Shown here: positions 1 to 7,905 of the stretch, piece by piece
How the letters are laid out: each line of letters begins with the position of its first letter
Position numbering within the stretch: the first letter of the stretch is position 1
From: CAYLNK01 sp964384675
GTDB taxonomy: Bacteria > Acidobacteriota > Thermoanaerobaculia > UBA5066
Length of the DNA: 36,191 nt
Assembly: GCA_964384675.1 (NCBI GenBank)
Contig: CAYLNK010000028.1
Span: forward strand, 1-36,191
Direction of reading: 5' to 3'
Program-made: the position numbers and the translations under genes
The notes under the pieces: model-generated
What the model saw: the letters and a program-made list of their open reading frames with translations, nothing else
Database searches by the model: none
What the model was told of the DNA's origin: nothing

Positions 1-186
1 CCGGAACAGACCGGCCGTCAGGAGCGCGAAGAAGGCCAGGGTGACGAACGAGAGCGCGACGATCGCCTCGGCCAGCCAGCGCCGCAGGATCGACGCCGGG
101 GCGCCGAGCCGATCCACCGCGGCCCGCGCGGCGAAGAGGAAACCCGCCCCGACGAGGGCGCCGAGGAGGAGCCTCGCGGCGATCAC
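1..186 (-). CDS. N-terminal fragment of a membrane protein (clipped by window edge)
   Basis: Reading the minus strand from a GTG at 186 gives 62 codons without a stop to the window edge. They encode a strongly hydrophobic protein: one membrane segment at about residues 5-22 (RLLLGALVGAGFLFAARAA), a short polar loop, and a second at about residues 42-60 (EAIVALSFVTLAFFALLTAGL). The frame is closed upstream by a TGA near 229-231, and GTG 186 is the only usual start codon between that stop and the first hydrophobic segment; I see no convincing ribosome binding site. The gene diverges from the adjacent glycosyltransferase, so a polyprenol-linked sugar or lipid membrane protein is possible, but the fragment is too short to name. 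Membrane protein: fairly sure. Function: unknown. Confidence 0.45.
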   Translation of the reverse strand, partial: MIAARLLLGALVGAGFLFAARAAVDRLGAPASILRRWLAEAIVALSFVTLAFFALLTAGLFR

Positions 187-265
187 GCCGGCCGGGCGGA
201 AGGCGTGTCGGACGTCACGATCGACAGATCATAAAGGCAAGGCCCGGGTGCGAAGATCGCTGCCG

Positions 266-997
266 ATGCGAGTCGCCTTCATGTCTCCGGTCTTCAACCA
301 GGTCCTGGAGCTCCCGAGGGTCCTCGCCGAGCTGAGGGCGGCCCCGCTGCCGTGCGAGGAGGTGCTACTCGTCAACAACGGCTCGACGGACGGCTCCGAG
401 GACCTCGTGCGGTCGAGCGGCTTCCCGTACCTCGACTTCCCGCGAAACGTCGGCGTGGGAGGGGCGATCGTCGCGGGGATCGACTGGGCGACGGAGCGCG
501 GGTACGACGTGCTGGGCGGACTGGCCTCCAACGGCAAGATGCTTCCCTCCGAGATGGGGCGCGTCCTCGACCCGATCCTCTCGGGTGAGGCGGACTACGT
601 GACCGGCAGCCGCTTCCTGCCGGGAGGGGACTCACCGAACCTGCCCGGCTTCCGGAAGACGAGCATCCCTCTCGTGAACCGGTTCGTCAGGGTCCTCACC
701 GGCGCCTCGCTGACGGACGCCACGTGCGGCTACCGGGCGTATCGGCTCGACCTGATGCGGCGGGCGCGGTTCGACTGGCACGCGCCGTGGCTCCGCACCT
801 ACGGCTTCGAGTACTACCTCTACGCGAAGGTGATCCTCGACGGCCGGATCCGCTGGCGCGAGGTCCCCATCACGATGCGCTATCCGGAGCGCGGCCAGCG
901 GTACTCGAAGATCCGGCCGGGCCGGGACTGGTGGGCGATGCTCAAGCCGTGGATCGTGGCCCGCGTCGACGGTCACGGCTTCGCCCCGGAACCGTAG
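266..997 (+). CDS. Family 2 glycosyltransferase, DPM1-like, with an atypical metal-site motif
   Basis: 243 residues, soluble, GT-A fold. The N-terminus MRVAFMSPVFNQ leads to the nucleotide-binding strand VLLVNNGSTDG (about residues 33-43), RNVGVGGAIVAG (60-71) and, late, the acceptor-side pattern YVTGSR with CGYRAYR. These are hallmarks of GT2 enzymes that move a sugar from a nucleotide donor to a polyprenyl phosphate or glycan. Where relatives have a DxD metal site, this protein has LASNGK (86-91), so the acidic pair is missing. The frame stays open upstream to 41, but that stretch is basic and low-complexity and lies antisense to the membrane-protein fragment; ATG 266, where the GT fold starts, is preferred. 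It ends 3 bp before the convergent end of the sugar operon. Family is secure; donor and acceptor cannot be read. Confidence 0.85.
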   Translation: MRVAFMSPVFNQVLELPRVLAELRAAPLPCEEVLLVNNGSTDGSEDLVRSSGFPYLDFPRNVGVGGAIVAGIDWATERGYDVLGGLASNGKMLPSEMGRVLDPILSGEADYVTGSRFLPGGDSPNLPGFRKTSIPLVNRFVRVLTGASLTDATCGYRAYRLDLMRRARFDWHAPWLRTYGFEYYLYAKVILDGRIRWREVPITMRYPERGQRYSKIRPGRDWWAMLKPWIVARVDGHGFAPEP

Positions 998-1000
998 GCG

Positions 1001-1879
1001 TCAGAGGTAGGCGCGCCACTCCGGCGGGACGTAGTCCTCCACGCGCCTCTCGTCGGGCGGGACGTCTTTCCAGGGGTAGTCGCGGTCGAGGTGACGGAGC
1101 CACGGGTACGGCTTCACCGGCTTGCCGTCCACCTTCTGGATCATCTTCCGCGCGTCGATCACCCTCTCGGCGGGCGAGCCCTTCAGGAAGGAGAACGACG
1201 CCACGCTGCCGGAGATCTCGCTCCCCGCCCCCGCGACGACGTGCACGCCCAGCCGCGTGCCGGGAAGAACCACGCAGCTCACGGCCAGGACGCAGAACGG
1301 CGCGACGACGGGCGGCTCCTCGACCAGGAACGTGGGGAAGAGCCGGTCGTTGGTGAAGATCACGAACGGATGGACCCAGACGAACGGGCCGATCCGCGTC
1401 CCGCTCCCGACCGTGACCAGCGAGTGGAGCCGCGTGAAGTCCCCGATCTCGACGTCGTACTGCACGTCGCAGCCGTTCCCGATCGACACGTTCCGGCCGA
1501 TCCGGGTCCGCTCGCGAATCGCCACGCCCGGCCCCGATTGGAAGCGCTCGCCGATCGTCGTGCCCGCGCCGACGATGCCGCCCTTCCGGAGGATCGAGCC
1601 GGCGCCCACGACGGTCGGGGGCGCCTCCCAGCTCTCCCGCTTCGTGTAGAAGCCCATGGTCGGCTCGCCGAGGCTGGCGTCGGGCCCGATCCAGGTGTCG
1701 TCGCCCACCGCCACGCCGTCGTGGAGCACCGTTCCGGGGCCGACGTGGACGTTCCGGCCCAGCGACACGCTCCGCCCCCAGCGGACGCTCTCGTCGAACG
1801 TGCTCCCATCCCCGATCGCCACGCCGGGACCCGGCCGCGTCGACAGCTCCCATCCTCTTCCCACGGGTCCCTCCCTCAC
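1001..1879 (-). CDS. Left-handed beta-helix (hexapeptide-repeat) acyltransferase
   Basis: About 292 residues. From residue 15 on it consists of imperfect hexapeptide repeats of the [LIV]-G-x-x-x-x kind (VAIGDGSTF, VSLGRNVHVGPGTVLHDG, VGAGTTIGE, TRIGRNVSIGNGCDV), followed by a loop (FVIFTNDRLFPTF), more helix turns (LPGTRLGVHVVAGAGSEI) and a polar tail rich in Trp, Tyr and Pro. Such trimeric enzymes N- or O-acylate sugars from acyl-CoA or acyl-ACP; the NDR loop resembles the sugar N-acetyltransferases of the WbpD/WlbB type. It is the last gene of the eight-gene operon. Start choice: GTG 1879 overlaps the LuxC stop by 4 bp, but GTG 1864 has the better ribosome binding site (AGGGAGGG), so the protein may be five residues shorter. 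Family is confident; acyl donor and acceptor are inferred from context. Confidence 0.85.
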   Translation of the reverse strand: MREGPVGRGWELSTRPGPGVAIGDGSTFDESVRWGRSVSLGRNVHVGPGTVLHDGVAVGDDTWIGPDASLGEPTMGFYTKRESWEAPPTVVGAGSILRKGGIVGAGTTIGERFQSGPGVAIRERTRIGRNVSIGNGCDVQYDVEIGDFTRLHSLVTVGSGTRIGPFVWVHPFVIFTNDRLFPTFLVEEPPVVAPFCVLAVSCVVLPGTRLGVHVVAGAGSEISGSVASFSFLKGSPAERVIDARKMIQKVDGKPVKPYPWLRHLDRDYPWKDVPPDERRVEDYVPPEWRAYL

Positions 1880-3120
1880 GGCTTCCACGTCACCCAGCGG
1901 ACGAGCTCCGACAGCAGGAGCTTGCCGTCCCAGGGGGACTCGTGGACGTTCATCAGACCGGGCCGGACCACCCGCGCGACACCGCGGGTGAGCGCGGCGT
2001 CGGCGAAGGCCCTGTCCTCGACGGGGTCGAGCAGCGACGCGCCGATCGTCTGGACCTTCTGCGAGAGGAGCGGGATCACCTCGGCCCAGGACCCCACCTC
2101 CACCAGGAACACCGTCCGCGACTGGACGGCCTCCTTCAGCGCCACCTCGCCGTCCATCAGCACGCTGAACTCCGTCCCGCGCGGGGAGGCGATCACGTCG
2201 CGCTCCTCGTCCATCGCCCAGGCGGCGCGCGCCTCGACGATCCGGAGCGTCGTCCACGGATCGTCGGGGGCCTTCGGCGGCAGCGCGGCGAGGGCCTGCG
2301 CGATCCGCTCCCCGACCTCCCGCCTCGAGAGCCTCCCGTTCCGCTCCATGAAGACCGTCTGCGGCGACGAGCAGGCGCGCTGGTCGAAGGCCGCCACGTC
2401 CCGGGCGAGGGCGGAGATCACGCCGTCGAGACCGTCCTCCACCTCGAGACGGCGCCGCCCGAGGAGCGCGATCGAGTACTTCGGGCCGAACTCCACGTTC
2501 ACGCAATGGTCCGCCTGCGGGAGCGCCCGGATCGCCGCGAGCGCCGCGGCCCCGCCCCACACGACCTTGGCGTCCGCGGCGCGCGACAGCTCCGCCGAGA
2601 GGGCGGCGTCGGCGGACTCGAACCAGACGACCTCGATCGCGCGGCGCAGCGGAGGCGGCAGCAGGTCGAGGACCGCCGGAAGGAAGTCGGGATCCGGCGA
2701 GGCGAGCTTCACGAGGCAGACGTTCTTCCCGAGGAGGGCCGGCACGATCGAGAAGAGCGGAAGCGTCGGGACGTTGCCCGCCATCCACATCGCGACGAGC
2801 CCCCGGGGCCGGACCGCGAGGAAACCGGACCGGCTCGGCACGAAGCCGTCCAGCGCCTCGACCCGCCCCCCGAGGTTCAGCTCGAGCAGCCTCTCGAGGC
2901 TCGAGCGCCGGAGCCAGGCCGCCAGGAACGCCACCCCTTCCTGGACCCGGGTCCGCGGATCCTCGAGGATCCGCGCCGACAGCTGGTCGAGCCCCTCCAC
3001 GATCTCGTCCACGGGAAGCGCCGCGAGGACCGGGCGCTGGCGATCCAGGTCCCCGACCACGGCCCCGAGCGAGTCGAGAGCCTCCGCCCTGCCGGAGCCG
3101 AGATAGCGGATTCCCGTCAT
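1876..3120 (-). CDS. luxC-like: LuxC-like NAD(P)H-dependent acyl-thioester reductase
   Basis: 414 residues, near the usual 450-480 of LuxC. It belongs to the aldehyde-dehydrogenase superfamily members that reduce a thioester-bound acyl group to an aldehyde. Visible marks are MWMAGNVPTLPLFS (about 111-124, cofactor region) and the catalytic cysteine in FDQRACSSPQ (Cys250), the LuxC signature. In luminous bacteria LuxC receives the acyl group from LuxE onto this cysteine and reduces it to the fatty aldehyde for luciferase. Here the start ATG 3120 overlaps the LuxE-like stop (ATGA), keeping the LuxE-LuxC pair physically coupled, but there is no luxA or luxB. The aldehyde must therefore serve another purpose, probably modification of the sugar built by the flanking genes. 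Fatty acyl specificity is not provable from sequence; a shorter or hydroxylated acyl chain is equally possible. Confidence 0.9.
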   Translation of the reverse strand: MTGIRYLGSGRAEALDSLGAVVGDLDRQRPVLAALPVDEIVEGLDQLSARILEDPRTRVQEGVAFLAAWLRRSSLERLLELNLGGRVEALDGFVPSRSGFLAVRPRGLVAMWMAGNVPTLPLFSIVPALLGKNVCLVKLASPDPDFLPAVLDLLPPPLRRAIEVVWFESADAALSAELSRAADAKVVWGGAAALAAIRALPQADHCVNVEFGPKYSIALLGRRRLEVEDGLDGVISALARDVAAFDQRACSSPQTVFMERNGRLSRREVGERIAQALAALPPKAPDDPWTTLRIVEARAAWAMDEERDVIASPRGTEFSVLMDGEVALKEAVQSRTVFLVEVGSWAEVIPLLSQKVQTIGASLLDPVEDRAFADAALTRGVARVVRPGLMNVHESPWDGKLLLSELVRWVTWKP

Positions 3121-4244
3121 CGGACCTCCCGGGAAACGCCGAAGACGTCCCCGCAGCCCCGCAGGGCGGCTCGCTCCACGCGGCTCGTGAAGCGGAAGGC
3201 GACGCCGCGGCGGCCGCACGGACAGTCGTCGACACCGGTGAGGATCCCCTGGTCCTCGGTGAGGATCGCCTGGCCCGGATAGCTCGTCGGGAGCGCGCTC
3301 ACCACCTCGATGAGCCCTTCCTCCCCGACCGAGACGGGCTCCAGCGTCCCGGCCCGCCGGATAAGGACGTCGGCGAAGGCGGGCGCGTGCTTGCTGCCGG
3401 ACGGACAGTCGACGAAGACCGTCCCGACCTGCTCGACCATGCCGTAGAAGTCGAGGACCGCCGCCGGATCGGTCCCGAAGACCGCCGCCGCGCGCCGGGA
3501 GAGCTCCTCCTTCGAGACGGCCCGCTCGCGGAGCTTCTTCCAGCCGCCCGAGTGGAGGAGGACGAGGCCCGGGGCCCGGAACGTCAGGCCGCGCCGCTCG
3601 GCCTCCTCCACGAACCGGCTGAAGACGATGAAGGTGAAGCCGAACGCCAGGGCGGGCCCGTCGCCGCACCTCGCGAGGAACGACTCGATCGCGGGGAAGT
3701 CGGCCTCGAGGTCGCCCGACTCGAGCGTCCGGAGAGCGAAGGCCGTCTCCGACGCGAAGCTCCCGACGCCGCGGATCGCCGCTCCGCGCGCCGAGAGGGC
3801 GCCCCCGTCCGCGACGGACTCGGGCGCGTCGAGGACCAGGTACGGCCGCCGGCGCCCCCCGAGGTGGTCCTTCAGGATCGTGGTCAGCGCACGCGCCTGC
3901 CGGAAGGACGTCCCCTTGTCGAGCGGGATCCGGCTGGGCCGATCGCCCGTCGTCCCCGAGGAGCGAAGCTCGCGCACGACCTGCTCCGGCGGGACAGCGG
4001 ACAGCAGGCGCCCCTTGAACATCCCGACCGGGAGCGCCGGGACGTCGGCGAGGCGAGTCCATCCGGACGCCGGAGTCCCGAGCCTCGACAGGAAGCGCGC
4101 ATACGGTGGACAGCTGCCCGCCACGTGGGTGACCAGGCGCCGCAGGATGGGAAGGAGGACGGCCTCCTTCTCCGCCTGGGGGCAGCCGTACGGGTCCGCG
4201 ACGACGAGGGCGTCGAGGGCGGCGGCCAGGTCGCGCGGGATCAC
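3117..4244 (-). CDS. luxE-like: LuxE/PaaK-family acyl-protein synthetase
   Basis: 375 residues, the usual LuxE length. It belongs to the adenylate-forming superfamily: phosphate-binding loop RSSGTTGDRPS (94-104), HSGGWKK (231-237) and DFYGMVEQVG (265-274), matching the LuxE/PaaK motif set. A C-terminal cysteine at residue 364 (RGCGDVFG) sits where LuxE of luminous bacteria carries the cysteine that is acylated before transfer to LuxC. A CPCG pair at 341-344 may bind metal. Known role: ATP-dependent activation of an acid to acyl-AMP, then acyl transfer to its own cysteine and to LuxC. Start is GTG 4244, overlapping the ligase stop by 4 bp; its own stop overlaps the LuxC ATG. The partner assignment to LuxC is strong because of co-linearity and both active cysteines; the substrate is unknown. 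Confidence 0.88.
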   Translation of the reverse strand: MIPRDLAAALDALVVADPYGCPQAEKEAVLLPILRRLVTHVAGSCPPYARFLSRLGTPASGWTRLADVPALPVGMFKGRLLSAVPPEQVVRELRSSGTTGDRPSRIPLDKGTSFRQARALTTILKDHLGGRRRPYLVLDAPESVADGGALSARGAAIRGVGSFASETAFALRTLESGDLEADFPAIESFLARCGDGPALAFGFTFIVFSRFVEEAERRGLTFRAPGLVLLHSGGWKKLRERAVSKEELSRRAAAVFGTDPAAVLDFYGMVEQVGTVFVDCPSGSKHAPAFADVLIRRAGTLEPVSVGEEGLIEVVSALPTSYPGQAILTEDQGILTGVDDCPCGRRGVAFRFTSRVERAALRGCGDVFGVSREVR

Positions 4245-5740
4245 GTGGCCACCGCGCCGGCCCGTTCGCGCAGGGCCTGCCGCAGGACCTTTCCGGATTC
4301 GTTCTTGGGAAGCGCGTCGAGGAGAACGATCCGGGACGGGACCTCGTGATTCGGCAGCCGCGAGCGGCAGTGGTCCTCGATCGTGGCCTCGGTGAGCGCC
4401 GAGCCGGGGACGGGGACGACGTACGCCACCAGGGCCTCTCCGAGGAGGGCGTCCGGAGCTCCCACGACGGCGGACTCGACGATCGCGGGGTGCTCCGCCA
4501 GCGCCTCCTCGATCGTCCTCGGGCTGACCCGGCTACCGGCCACCTTCACGAAGTCCCGGGCCCGGTCGACCAGGTAGAGAAACCCGTCCGCGTCCACCCG
4601 CGCGACGTCGCCCGTCCGGAGCCGGCCCTCCCGGAACGTGCGCGCCGTCTCCGCCGGATCGTGCCAGTAGCCGGCCGAGATGCTCTCGCCCGACGCGACG
4701 ATCTCGCCCACCTCGTCCGAGCCGGGGCGGACCGGCAAGCCGTCCTCGCGGAGGACCTCGAGCCGTACCGAAGGGAGGCCCTTGCCGATCGAGCCGATCT
4801 TCTCGTCGAGCCGCTCCGGAGGCAGGAAGGAGAGGCGCGCCGTGGCCTCGGTCTGCCCGTACATGACGAAGAACCGCACCCCGGGGAGAGCGGCGCGAAC
4901 CTCCCGGATCTGCGCGTCCGGAAGGCGGCCCCCCGCCTGCTGCAGCCAGCGGAGGGACGGGAAGGTGCGCTCCCGGAACCGCGTCCTCCGGAGAAGCACC
5001 TGGTACGTGGACGGAACGCCGGCGAAGCCGGTGCATTCCGTGTCGCGCATCTCGTCGAGCACCTTCTCCGGGAACATGAAGCTGGAAACGAGCACCACGC
5101 TCGCGCCGGCGAGGAGGTGCGTATGGAGCACCGACGCTCCGTAGCAGTAGTGGAGGGGGAGGACGAGGAGCGCCCGGTCGGCGGAGGACAGCTCCAGGTA
5201 GGCCGCGATGTCGGCCGTGTTCCGGGCCAGGTTCCGGTGCGTGAGCGTCACGCCTTTCGGCTCGCCGGTGGACCCCGACGTGAACATCAGGGCCGCCAGG
5301 GCGTCGGGGGCGATCGGCGGCGGGTCGCCGGCGGGAGCCGGGGCCGGCTCGTCCTCGCTGACGACGCCGAGCCCCGGCTGCAGGGCCGCCGCAGCACGCG
5401 CCTCGTCCTCGAACCGAGGGGACGCGAGCAGCAGCCTCGCGCCCGAAAGAGACGCGATCCGGGCGAGCCGCGGCGCGTCGGAGGCCGTCGGCACCGGGAC
5501 GACGACGAGCCCGGCCCGCAACGTCGCCAGGTACCAGAAGACGAAGTAGGGCGAATTGTCCGAGTGGAGGAGGACGCGGTCCCCCGGCGCGAGCCCCGTC
5601 ACGGAGAGGAACGCGGCGCGGCGGCGGACGCCCTCGCGCAGCTCCCCGAAGGTCACCGTCCGGCCCCGGTGGAGGAGGGCGGGATCCGCCTCGCGCCCGT
5701 GAGCGAGTAGCTCCCCGGCGATCCCCCCGTCCCCGCTCAC
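4241..5740 (-). CDS. AMP-dependent acyl/aminoacyl-ACP ligase
   Basis: 499 residues, an ANL-superfamily adenylating enzyme. In order: P-loop FTSGSTGEPKG (153-163), SFMFPEKVLDE region (220-230), adenine-binding YGQTEAT (294-300), TGD (376-378), hinge motif DRARDFVKVAGSRVSP (392-407) and the C-terminal catalytic lysine in NESGKVLR (Lys484). It activates a carboxylic acid with ATP and, given its 4-bp overlap with the upstream carrier-protein gene, very likely loads it onto that carrier's phosphopantetheine. Chosen start GTG 5740 (protein begins VSGDGGIAGE). The frame extends further upstream to 5896, but that part is antisense-like, Arg/Gly-rich and lies over the carrier gene, so it is excluded. 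Substrate could be a fatty, hydroxy or amino acid; the sequence does not decide. A second adenylating enzyme (LuxE-like) follows directly. Confidence 0.9.
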   Translation of the reverse strand: MSGDGGIAGELLAHGREADPALLHRGRTVTFGELREGVRRRAAFLSVTGLAPGDRVLLHSDNSPYFVFWYLATLRAGLVVVPVPTASDAPRLARIASLSGARLLLASPRFEDEARAAAALQPGLGVVSEDEPAPAPAGDPPPIAPDALAALMFTSGSTGEPKGVTLTHRNLARNTADIAAYLELSSADRALLVLPLHYCYGASVLHTHLLAGASVVLVSSFMFPEKVLDEMRDTECTGFAGVPSTYQVLLRRTRFRERTFPSLRWLQQAGGRLPDAQIREVRAALPGVRFFVMYGQTEATARLSFLPPERLDEKIGSIGKGLPSVRLEVLREDGLPVRPGSDEVGEIVASGESISAGYWHDPAETARTFREGRLRTGDVARVDADGFLYLVDRARDFVKVAGSRVSPRTIEEALAEHPAIVESAVVGAPDALLGEALVAYVVPVPGSALTEATIEDHCRSRLPNHEVPSRIVLLDALPKNESGKVLRQALRERAGAVAT

Positions 5741-5994
5741 CCGCCGGACGCGGCCTCGTCGACGACCCCTCGCCGCGCGAGGACCTCGAGGATCTTCTCG
5801 ACCGTCGCCATCTCCATGATCTCGTCCACCTCGAGCTCGAGGCCGAACTCCTTCTCGAGCCCGGCCACCAGCGCCATGTGACCGAGAGAGTCCCACTTCT
5901 TCACGTCCTCCGGGACGGTCGCCCGCGACACCTTCGCGCGGTCGACCTTCAGGATCTCCTCGAATACGGCGGCGACTCGGGCCAGCGTGCTCAT
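5737..5994 (-). CDS. Acyl carrier protein (phosphopantetheine-binding)
   Basis: 85 residues. The pattern KKWDSLGHMALV (32-43) contains Ser36, the phosphopantetheine attachment site in the D-S-L motif, followed by the acidic helix LEKEFGLELEVDEIMEMATVEKI typical of carrier proteins. The Trp before DSL is usual in stand-alone carriers of secondary pathways rather than the housekeeping fatty-acid AcpP. Start ATG 5994 has a strong ribosome binding site (GAGGAGAGGG). It lies 17 bp after the SDR stop and its stop overlaps the ligase GTG, so it is almost certainly the ligase's partner. Role inferred: holds the activated acyl group for the LuxC/LuxE reductase or for the terminal acyltransferase. A host phosphopantetheinyl transferase is needed and is not in the window. 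Confidence 0.9.
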   Translation of the reverse strand: MSTLARVAAVFEEILKVDRAKVSRATVPEDVKKWDSLGHMALVAGLEKEFGLELEVDEIMEMATVEKILEVLARRGVVDEAASGG

Positions 5995-6011
5995 TCCCTC
6001 TCCTCGGCTCC

Positions 6012-6728
6012 TCAGAGGCTCATCCCGCCGTCCAGAGACAGGATCGATCCGGTGACGTTCCGCGCGTCGGGAGAGACGAGCCAGACGACGAGCCGAGCGA
6101 TCTCCTCCGGAGTCTGGAGCTGGCCGAGCGGAACGGACTTCTGGATCATGGCGAACATCACGCGGCTCGCCAGGTTGGTCTTCGCGGCGCCGGGACAGAC
6201 GGCGTTCGCGCGGATCCCCCGTCCGGCGTATTCCGCCGCCAGACACCGGGTGTAGTGGACCAGCCCCGCCTTGGCGGCGCCGTACGCGCTCAGCTTCGGC
6301 GTCGCCTTGAGGCCCGCGACGGAGGCGATGTTGATCACGTGTCCGGACCCCTGGGGGAGCATCGCCTTCACCGCGGCGCCGGCGAGGACGATCGGCGCGG
6401 CGAGGTCGACGGAGATGAGTCGATCCACGAGGTCGGCCCCTTGCTCGTGCGCCGCCTCGAAGGCCATCACCCCGGCGTTGTTGACGAGGACGTCGAGCCC
6501 GCCACGCTCCGTCACGAGCTCGCCGAACGCCTCGAGCCCGTGGTCCGGACCGCCCAGGTCGGCGGCGCGGTACGCGATCCGCCCGGCCGCCTCCGGCCCG
6601 ACGGCCTCCCGGAACGCGTCGAGGCTCCGCCGACCCAGGGCGGAGACCTCGTGACCGGCGTTTAGGAGAGCGTGCACCGTGGCGAGCCCGATGCCGGACG
6701 AGCCACCGGTCACGACGACGCGGCTCAC
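6012..6728 (-). CDS. Short-chain dehydrogenase/reductase
   Basis: 238 residues, classical SDR. NAD(P)-binding TGGSSGIG (7-14), NNAG (83-86) and the catalytic Ser136 (NIASVAG), Tyr149 and Lys153 (YGAAK) are all present, followed by the usual substrate-loop region CPGAAKTNL and a C-terminal SILSLDGGMSL. It reduces a carbonyl to an alcohol or the reverse. It starts with GTG 6728, overlapping the aminotransferase stop by 4 bp. In this operon it could reduce the keto group of a carrier-bound acyl chain (FabG-like), reduce the LuxC product aldehyde, or act on the sugar. FabG-like use with the adjacent carrier protein is my first choice, but the substrate cannot be told from the residues visible. 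Confidence 0.92.
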   Translation of the reverse strand: MSRVVVTGGSSGIGLATVHALLNAGHEVSALGRRSLDAFREAVGPEAAGRIAYRAADLGGPDHGLEAFGELVTERGGLDVLVNNAGVMAFEAAHEQGADLVDRLISVDLAAPIVLAGAAVKAMLPQGSGHVINIASVAGLKATPKLSAYGAAKAGLVHYTRCLAAEYAGRGIRANAVCPGAAKTNLASRVMFAMIQKSVPLGQLQTPEEIARLVVWLVSPDARNVTGSILSLDGGMSL

Positions 6729-7843
6729 GCGCCGGCCTCCGCGAGCGCGGCGCCCAGAGCGTCCACGACCTCCTGCTGCTGGCCGGGAGTGATCTCCGGG
6801 AACATCGGCAGCGAGAGGATCTCGTCGGCCGCCGCCTCGGCGACCGGGAAGTCGCCGCGCCGGTGCCCGAGGTAGCGGAACGCGCCCTGCAGGTGGCACG
6901 GGATCGGGTAGTGGATCCCGGCGCCGATCCCGCGCGCGGCGAGGCCCTTCAGCACCGCGTCCCGCCGCGGGACACGCACGACGTAGAGGTGCCAGACGTG
7001 CTCGTTTCCGGGCAGCGTGCGTGGCGGCACCACCTCCGGCAGCTCCGAGAGGAGCTCGTCGTATCGGCGGGCGGCCGCGCGGCGCGCGGCGTTCCCCTCG
7101 GCCAGGATCGGGAGCTTCGCCGCCAGGACGACGGCCTGGAGCGTGTCCATCCGGGAGTTGAAGCCGGTCTCCGGGTGGTGGTACTTCACGTCGCTGCCGT
7201 AGTTCCGGAGAGCCTTCACGGTGTCGGCCACGGCGTCGGAGCCCGTCAGGACCGCCCCGGCGTCCCCGTACGCGCCGAGGTTCTTCCCCGGGTAGAAGCT
7301 CACGCCGGCCCCCACGCCGACCCCGCCGGACGGCCGGCCCTCCTGGCTCGCCCCGTGCGACTGGGCGGCGTCCTCCAGCAGCAGGACGTCCGTTCCGGCC
7401 AGCGCCGACTCGAGGGCCGTCATCGGCGCCATCTGACCGTACAGGTGGACGGCGAACACGGCGCGCGTCCGCGGGCCGATCGCCGAGGCGACCCGGGCCG
7501 GATCGACGAGGTGGTACTCCGGATCGGAGTCGACGAAGACCGGCGTCGCGCCGGCCCGGGCGATCGCGAGCGGCGTCGCCACGAACGTGTTGGCGGGGAC
7601 GATCACCTCGTCCCCGGGGCCGATGCGCAGCGCGCGGAGGAGGAGCTCCAGCGCATCCGTGCCGTTCGCGACGCCCACGCAGCGCCGGACCCGGGAGAAC
7701 TCCGCGAACGCGGTCTCGAGCTCGGCCACTTCCCGGCCGAGGATGAAGGAGGTCGAGTCGAGCACCCTCCGGAAGCCATCGAGGACCGCGGCCTCCACGC
7801 GACGGTGCTGCGCCTTCAGGTCTACCAGCGGAACGCTGCTCAT
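6725..7843 (-). CDS. DegT/DnrJ/EryC1-family sugar aminotransferase
   Basis: 372 residues, full length. PLP enzyme that transfers an amino group, usually from glutamate, to a keto-nucleotide-sugar. Visible: N-terminal VPLVDLKAQH, ANGTDALELLLRAL (60-72), VIVPANTFVAT (80-90), LLLEDAAQSHGA (154-165) and the PLP-binding Lys187 in SFYPGKNLGAYGDAG. The pattern is closest to the QdtB/FdtB/WbpE sort of 3-aminotransferase. Start ATG 7843 has GGAGG about 11 bp upstream. It lies 62 bp after the Gfo/Idh gene, the largest gap of the operon, and overlaps the SDR gene by 4 bp. The dehydrogenase-aminotransferase order matches making a 3-keto then a 3-amino sugar; the exact sugar is inference. Confidence 0.93.
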   Translation of the reverse strand: MSSVPLVDLKAQHRRVEAAVLDGFRRVLDSTSFILGREVAELETAFAEFSRVRRCVGVANGTDALELLLRALRIGPGDEVIVPANTFVATPLAIARAGATPVFVDSDPEYHLVDPARVASAIGPRTRAVFAVHLYGQMAPMTALESALAGTDVLLLEDAAQSHGASQEGRPSGGVGVGAGVSFYPGKNLGAYGDAGAVLTGSDAVADTVKALRNYGSDVKYHHPETGFNSRMDTLQAVVLAAKLPILAEGNAARRAAARRYDELLSELPEVVPPRTLPGNEHVWHLYVVRVPRRDAVLKGLAARGIGAGIHYPIPCHLQGAFRYLGHRRGDFPVAEAAADEILSLPMFPEITPGQQQEVVDALGAALAEAGA

Positions 7844-7905
7844 CGCGGCGGAGCCTCCTCGGTGCCGGACGCCGGCGACCCCACGGATCGTAACCGAGGC
7901 CGCCC

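Noticed and set aside
1..265. N-terminal extension of the first GT2 glycosyltransferase from ATG 41
   Set aside because: The 75 extra residues are basic and repetitive, precede the fold, and lie antisense to a hydrophobic membrane-protein fragment.
1880..3235. A minus-strand open frame running on from the hexapeptide acyltransferase up to 3235, giving a 744-codon protein
   Set aside because: Upstream of 1879 the translation is Arg/Gly/Pro-rich and lies in another frame over the LuxC-like gene, whose product has clear catalytic motifs. It is an artefact of high GC content.
1876..4244. Bioluminescence operon
   Set aside because: LuxC- and LuxE-like genes are present but there is no luciferase (luxA/luxB), thioesterase (luxD) or flavin reductase nearby; the neighbours are sugar enzymes.
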